Source of the DNA: Paracyclopina nana
Lineage: Eukaryota > Arthropoda > Copepoda > Cyclopoida > Cyclopettidae
Reading direction: 5' to 3'
Length of the DNA: 64,000 bases
NCBI GenBank assembly: GCA_019096065.1
Contig: JAGUCH010000001.1
Location: 12,772,001 to 12,836,000 of the forward strand
Shown: in pieces, positions 58,642-64,000 of the stretch
How the letters are laid out: each line of letters opens with the position of its first letter
Numbering within the stretch: the first letter of the stretch is position 1
Notes under the pieces: model-generated
Told to the model about the DNA's origin: nothing
The model's database searches: none
Seen by the model: the letters and a program-made list of their open reading frames with translations, nothing else
Position numbers and translations under genes: made by a program

Positions 58642-59872
58642 CCCCACCGGAATTGTTAAGTTCAGTCACATTTGTGTCACAGAACAGAAGGGTCGCGAAA
58701 GCAAAAATGTGATGTTACTGTTTACATTAGGTTCATGTGACGCTTACATTTCAAAAGCCTTCTATGACATAGAAGGGTAAACAACTGTTAAGACGTTATG
58801 TTACTGTACTCTTAAACAACTATTAAAATTGCTACTGTTATTTATCTGTTCTCATGGTTATTTCAGGGTACAGTCCGGCCCAAAATTTCTGTCTGATCCG
58901 ATCTGTGATGTAGATGTGATACAAATTGTAACCAAAGTGTTAAACAACCATGCAAGCATAACTTAAAGAATTAAGAGCAACAGTCATTTCACATTTCAAA
59001 ATTTGGAATTGTGACCTCAAGCTTGAATGAGTCAAGGGATATTCCTCATAAATATTGGCCTATCAGCACAAATGTATGTACCTGAACTCATCTTCAGTCT
59101 TAATCCAAAATATCTATGTCAATGACGTCACATGTTATGATATAGTTCAGATTAAACTTGGCCTGTTTAATTTAAGAATAATAATCAAATAATGAGCTTA
59201 CATCAATTTTGGCAACCAATAAGCCTATTGAACATTTATTGTGTTTACTTGTTTTTTGTAATAAAAGATAAATTGATAGCATTAGAACAGTTAAGGAATT
59301 GCCTTCATAGGATACTCTCAATTGAGTTTTCCAATTAATAGTACATGTGAATGGATTTGTGTAATATGTTTCAATCAAAGATGTAATGCTAAGATGACAG
59401 CGCCATCTCTGAACATTTTTAGTAACTGAAAAACTACTAAAATTATTGTATTTTGCATGGTAGTTTCATGACTTGAAAAAAAGTTATTTCATAGATTCAA
59501 AATGAATAAATTTAATGGTTATTTAATACATCAGTCACAAATCAAATCATGGTTACTTCACATTTTAAAGCGATGTCATCATTTTCCAGCTTCTTTGCTC
59601 CATAGTAGTTTCAGAGAACAAAAAAATTGATATATGCATGGTTGTGTCACAGTTGCTTGTCACATTTCTAAAACAATAAGAAATCGACATATTGTGCTCT
59701 AAATGTACACAGTTAGTTCACATTTCAAAAATTTTCTTCTATGTACAGAACAATTTCACAGATCTGTCACATTTCTATAACAACCCTTACCTAACTGTGT
59801 ACATTTCAAAATTTCCACAGTTGCGTCACAGTTCAATTTGAACTATGTACAGTTCGAAGATTCCGGTGGGGC
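58642..59872. mobile_element. Candidate non-autonomous TIR element of about 1.23 kb
   Basis: CCCCACCGGAAT at the left end is matched by ATTCCGGTGGGG at the right end. Looser inverted similarity extends inward (left TTCAGTCACATTTGTGTCAC, right TGCGTCACAGTTCAATTTGA). Inside, short strings such as CACATTTCAAAA and GTCACAG recur several times, as subterminal repeats do. It is AT-rich without a long open frame. Target-site duplication is unclear. Confidence 0.5.
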
Positions 59873-60136
59873 AAGGTTTTTTCAGAAACCTTTTTTAGTA
59901 AAACGTGGTTGAGGCTCGGTTCACACACAAAAAGTTAAAACTGCATATTCGTATGTTCTGTATCGGAATTATGATAACATAGAAAATATGTCGAAAAGAT
60001 GCTTCCTTCTTCAAAGAAGCAACGTATATCTTAATTTTGCTCAAAATTTAGCAATGGGTGATTTGACTAGAAAAAAAGTTTTTATGCCCCTCGAGGAGTC
60101 GACCAAGAGCTTTGAGCATTTTTGTGGTAGGTCAGT

Positions 60137-62004
60137 ATGCTTCTTGCCTTACGCCCTTACGCTCACACGATGGAATATTGGTTGCACTTTCTCTTCGTGT
60201 CAATTGTTGCAATTTTTGCTCAAGAAAATAATAACGATTGCTGGACCACTGGGGCTTGCCTCCAGAGCGTCATGATAGACCAAATCGGGACAGAGGAGCC
60301 CCTTTCTTGCGAAAACTTTTGCAAAAGTAAGCCTGATTGCACTTACTTTACCTACTATGGAGATCAAGGGCTTTGCGTTGCCTTGACCGAGTGCGTAAAA
60401 TTGACGAACATCCCCAGAACTTTATCGGGTCAGAGCAAATGCGGAGAGTTGCCTGAATGTAACCAGCCTGGAAGATGTACTGGAATTTTGAATGGTGTAT
60501 CCAAAGCAGACTCGGCAGAATCTTGCCTAGCATTATGCCAATCTCACAGTGGCTCTAGCCCATCGTATGACCATTCTTAAGTAGTATCTGAGCTATCCTC
60601 ATAATCATCTCTTAGGTGCAATTGGTTTACTTATGATAGCAATAATGAAGGTTGCTACATCTTTAGTGATTGTGTAGCTTTGAGTCCTGATTGCAGAACT
60701 TGCACGAGTGGTCAACCAACATGCGCATCCAAAGGTATCCTCAATTATTTACGTCAGCTTTACGCATAATGGTGAAGCACCACCAATTGTATCCGTAGAC
60801 GAAAACATCAGAGTAATTGTGGGAGGTGGGATGCCTTTTTCCAATGCCCAAACCAGCCCCGAAATTTACTTTGAGGGACTCGATCTGACTCAAATCGCCA
60901 ATGAGCAAAGTCTGCAATGTTCCCCCTTGCCTTGTTTCCCAGTAGGCGTGAGAGGAGCCATTGGCGTTTCAGCTCTGGTACAGCTAAAAAAAATTCTATC
61001 AAAGGTTTGCGTACATTGAATTACCTGGTTACAGGCAGCTTATGACTCTGAAGTGCCAATGGTTTGTGGAGGCACTCAGTTTGGTGACATATCCAAGAAA
61101 TGCTGGGCATTGTATAATTTTTTTACCAATAATAGTCGTAACAGCTCAGGCTTTTGGGGAGAAACTACTCCTATGCTTGAAGAGAGATCTCACGCAGGAG
61201 CCGTAAAGGTTCTCGAGGCTGGATTAATCACGGAACACATTTGGTGGGTCACAGGTGGACTTGGCACTGAGATGAAGCCTTTAAGAACGAGTGAAATTCG
61301 CTGGCTGAATGGTTCCTGGACAGAAGGGCCAAGACTATCAGAGCCAATCTATGGTCATTGCGTTGTTCAGATTCAAAGGCAGAAATCAGTCATCATTGGC
61401 GGTGGAAACGCCACAAGAAATTTAATGTATGACTGGTCATCTCGGGTAAACAGTAGCAGCTATATATTCTTTCATTAATATTCTTCTAAACTAATTGGAT
61501 TGTTTTCCCCAGACATGGTCTTCTTTTCCCAAACTCGAGATCCCTCGATATTATCATGGATGCGGCCTGATCAGGAATACAATAATTGACGCAGAGTATG
61601 CTAATGACATTGTAGTTTTGGGTGGTTTATCAATGATTGAGGACTCTTCTCTGAGCTCTGTTGAAATTTACAAATCGGAGCTTGGGCGGTGGACTTCTGG
61701 TCCAGACTTTCCTGAACCCATTTATGGGACAGCCATGGTTCAATACTCTTCTGATACTTTGGTGGTTATTGGTGGCAAATTGGGAGAGGATGGACCAGCT
61801 TCGAGTTTTATCTACTCCCTTTCAAAATCTGATTTGTCCGCCTGGAAACTTTTGGGTCATACTCAGCTACCAAGAGTCGCTCATGTGGCTTTCGTAGTTC
61901 CAAAAGCCTCATTTTTCTGTGAGGGCGATCCAAATTTATTTCAAGATGAGCCCTTGGTGGCGGATGAAGAGCTCATCGAATCATTTTCCCTTCTCGACAA
62001 TTAA
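60137..62004 (+). CDS. Secreted PAN/apple-domain plus kelch-like protein
   Basis: Five exons join in frame: 60137-60564, 60616-60734, 60778-60977, 61035-61445 and 61513-62004, with introns of 43-67 nt. The better start is the Met at 60170, which opens a signal peptide (MEYWLHFLFVSIVAIFAQ). Next come two cysteine-rich PAN-like modules (CENFCKSKPDCTYFTYYGDQ; then CNQPGRCTG to NWFTYDSNNEGCYIFSDC). The C-terminal half has kelch-like blades (VIVGGGMPFSNAQ, WWVTGGLGTEM, VVLGGLSMIEDSS, VVIGGKLGEDG) with WTEGP or WTSGPDFP strands. The protein is probably extracellular and of unknown ligand. Similar PAN-kelch proteins are, to my knowledge, frequent in crustaceans. The 43-nt intron is the least certain join. 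Confidence 0.82.
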
Positions 62005-62214
62005 GATTCGGAGGCTGCACACATCGCCAGCCTCTAACCCTTGAAACGAGCCCTCCCAGGAATGCGCAAGCTGCGGCAAAGCCAAAACTTTCTCGAGCAA
62101 CGAAAGCTTTTATCACATTAATTTGGCTACAACAAAAAATGCTAACTTGTAATTCGACATTGCTACTTAATAGTTTTTACTCGATTTATGTAGTCATTAT
62201 ACGAAAAATTGAAA

Positions 62215-62220
62215 AATAAA
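62215..62220 (+). promoter_or_regulatory. Poly(A) signal of the PAN/kelch gene
   Basis: AATAAA about 210 nt after the stop codon, in an AT-rich context. Confidence 0.6.
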
Positions 62221-63248
62221 AAGTGACTGCTGAGATGCTTTCATCTTTAGAATCTTGAAGAGAAAGTGGAACACGGGCGAGAAAGGGTGTCTGGCATTTT
62301 CAGGGGTGAAAATACGATTTCCAGACGTACGCTGACCCCGAAACTCATTGGTTGCTTTCCCTCGAGCCGGAAAGTTTTCCACCAATGAAAGCCTTCGTCG
62401 TACTATGTGCGTAGTACACTAGCCTCGATTCCATTGAGGACACGAGGCTGCTGAGGATGGAGAGGGAAAGTTTAAATGTCTAGACACTACTAGAGCAGGG
62501 TGGCAACGGGTAAAGAGGGTAACAGCATCATGGGAATACAATGCACAGGGAGAAAACTCACAAATCTACCAAGCTGAAAATGGCCCATAAATACATCATA
62601 ACATAACGCTCACACTACAGCTTTCGTAGCATCCATAAAACATGCACTCGAAACTACTTCACTAGAAAATAATTTTTTGTGTGTATTTTCACAATATCAC
62701 AAGAAGGGAAAATGACTTTCTTTAATTGCCGATTACGCGTAGTAAGCATTCCCTGCGTAAAACTTTCTTTTCCTGACGTGACATTTCTTCCGCTATGCTT
62801 CTGAGAAATGAACCCCTTTTGATGTATAGCAAATAGTTTCTACTCACGAGGCCAAGGGCTGAGGCTGCTTAGACGTCTGCGAGAGCTCGATCCGAGGGTG
62901 GTTTTCGGTGTCGGCCGTCTGGAATCTGAGAGCAGGAGCAGCAGCAAAATAAGGGCGAGGGTGTTCTCTCGCGGAACAACCATGTGGCTCTAGCAGTACA
63001 AAGGATACAGAAAATTGCAATACAAAATTCAGTTACCAACCAGACTTCAATCATAGCAGAGGGCTGAACAGGAGATCTGGATGGAAAGGGGCAGAAACGT
63101 GCGAGCGAAAGATGCGAATGTGCATCATTTTGTGAGAGCCCTGTAAAATTCCGTAGAGAGGGAAATGGGAACGAAAAGGGAAATTTTTGTCCGTGGTCGC
63201 AGTATACTTTCATCCCTTCAAGGGTGTGTGGCTGTCTGAAATACAAAA
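62221..63248. other. Intergenic region and probable leader of the next gene
   Basis: About 1 kb between the PAN/kelch poly(A) signal and the start of the right-hand gene. Minus-strand open frames here overlap and look non-coding. I see no clear TATA box or repeat. Confidence 0.4.
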
Positions 63249-63792
63249 ATGGTAAGGAGACATTTACTGCCACCTGGTAAATTCCAGGCGTTTGAGCCGA
63301 GTGAAAATCACTTGCATCATGGCTCGTCCATGGCCAGAATTATTCCAAAGTCGACCATGGCTGTAACAAGTCACCATAGTGGGGGCCGCAGTGATTTCTC
63401 GCTTGCCACCATTCAAGTGAACCGATCTCCCAAGTGCCAAGTCAAGATGACTTCCAAGCTGCAGACTCTGCTTTTAAGCGGTCAGAACATAGATGAGGTA
63501 CTTGCCTCTCAAATGATGCCCCCTCCCCCTCCCCCTCCTCCGCCGATTGCCCCACAACCTCCTCATCTACTCATACGCTTCACCCCTTCTCCCCCTCCCT
63601 TCAAAGGTGGCATTGTTCTGAATGCTCACGATGGTGAGGTCGAATTTTACAACAACGTCAGTGAATCCGAGATAAAAAGGGCTCGCAGTGAAAGCAGCAG
63701 CAGCGGCTCTGGGGGATCCAGCAATAACGATCACCATGATCTGGACCATGAGGAGGAGGACGAGGACATCAGCAGTTGTATCACCAACTTGG
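63249..63792 (+). CDS. Hypothetical proline-rich, acidic protein, first coding exon (partial)
   Basis: A 181-codon frame ends at donor GTAAGT in phase 1; the rest lies beyond the window. It opens MVRRHLLPPGKFQAFEPSEN, with later in-frame Met residues that could be the true start (for instance the one opening MTSKLQTLLLSGQNIDEVLA). It contains a nine-proline run, a PHLLIRFTPSPPP segment, then Ser/Gly, His/Asp and acidic runs (DHHDLDHEEEDEDISS). I do not recognise the family. Low-complexity composition suggests an intracellular regulatory protein, but no function is claimed. Confidence 0.55.
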
Positions 63793-64000
63793 GTAAGTTA
63801 CGATTTTTTCAGCACGTGCGTTTTACTGCCCCCAATCTGAGTGATATCATGACGCGGGGCATACGCGCGAATTCTGTTTATGGGGCCATTAAGTGCTTTC
63901 TGTTTCATATTTGCAGCTACTCACTGGAGCTGTAATAGAAATTGAAGGGACTCGCGCAGTTGTGTTTATTGTCGCAGCATTGGGAGGGTGCTGAAAAAAG

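Noticed and set aside
1-64000. CRISPR arrays, rRNA, tRNA or prokaryotic operons
   Set aside because: None seen; the window is spliced animal genomic DNA. A tRNA scan was not possible, so a tRNA inside an intron cannot be excluded.

Overview
The window is animal nuclear DNA. Split genes, GT-AG introns (many only 43-70 nt) and an unmistakable spectraplakin gene make this certain. The flanking genes (a CLCA-type secreted protein and a PAN/kelch secreted protein) and the short introns suggest an arthropod, perhaps a copepod-like crustacean. That placement is inference; only the animal origin is secure.

Layout. (1) 1-1104, minus strand: the 5' part of a CLCA-like gene that runs off the left edge. 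(2) 2442-57218, plus strand: one giant spectraplakin gene (orthologue of Drosophila short stop and vertebrate MACF1/dystonin). It was assembled by eye from about 38 coding exons whose splice phases all agree. With one phase-1 first exon, one of the two mutually exclusive exons and every optional exon, the open frame is 22,968 nt, about 7,655 residues. (3) 58642-59872: a candidate terminal-inverted-repeat element. (4) 60137-62004, plus strand: a five-exon secreted PAN/apple plus kelch-like protein. (5) 63249 to the right edge: the first coding exon of an unrecognised proline-rich, acidic protein.

Order of the spectraplakin gene: six candidate first exons that splice in phase 1 to CH1; CH1 exons; three candidate first exons that splice in phase 0 directly to CH2; CH2; plakin domain with SH3; an optional two-exon block (a Ser/acidic exon with an Ala/Gly-rich hydrophobic stretch, then a 4.95-kb plakin-repeat exon); a rod of roughly 30 spectrin repeats, mostly in one 7.05-kb exon; a run of small phase-2 cassettes; EF-hands; GAS2 domain; then a C-terminal series of small phase-2 exons, several carrying an EB1-binding SxIP motif. 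The protein should link F-actin (CH pair) to microtubules (GAS2, SxIP/GSR tail), and the cassette layout would let the cell vary both ends independently.

Most notable observations: nine candidate alternative N-termini obeying two phase rules; a mutually exclusive exon pair in the plakin domain; a 47-codon cassette that would split the GAS2 domain; an array of SxIP mini-exons including a tandem duplication; and a one-residue deletion in the second EF-hand loop. No searches were run. All homology statements come from reading the translations and from knowledge of the families.
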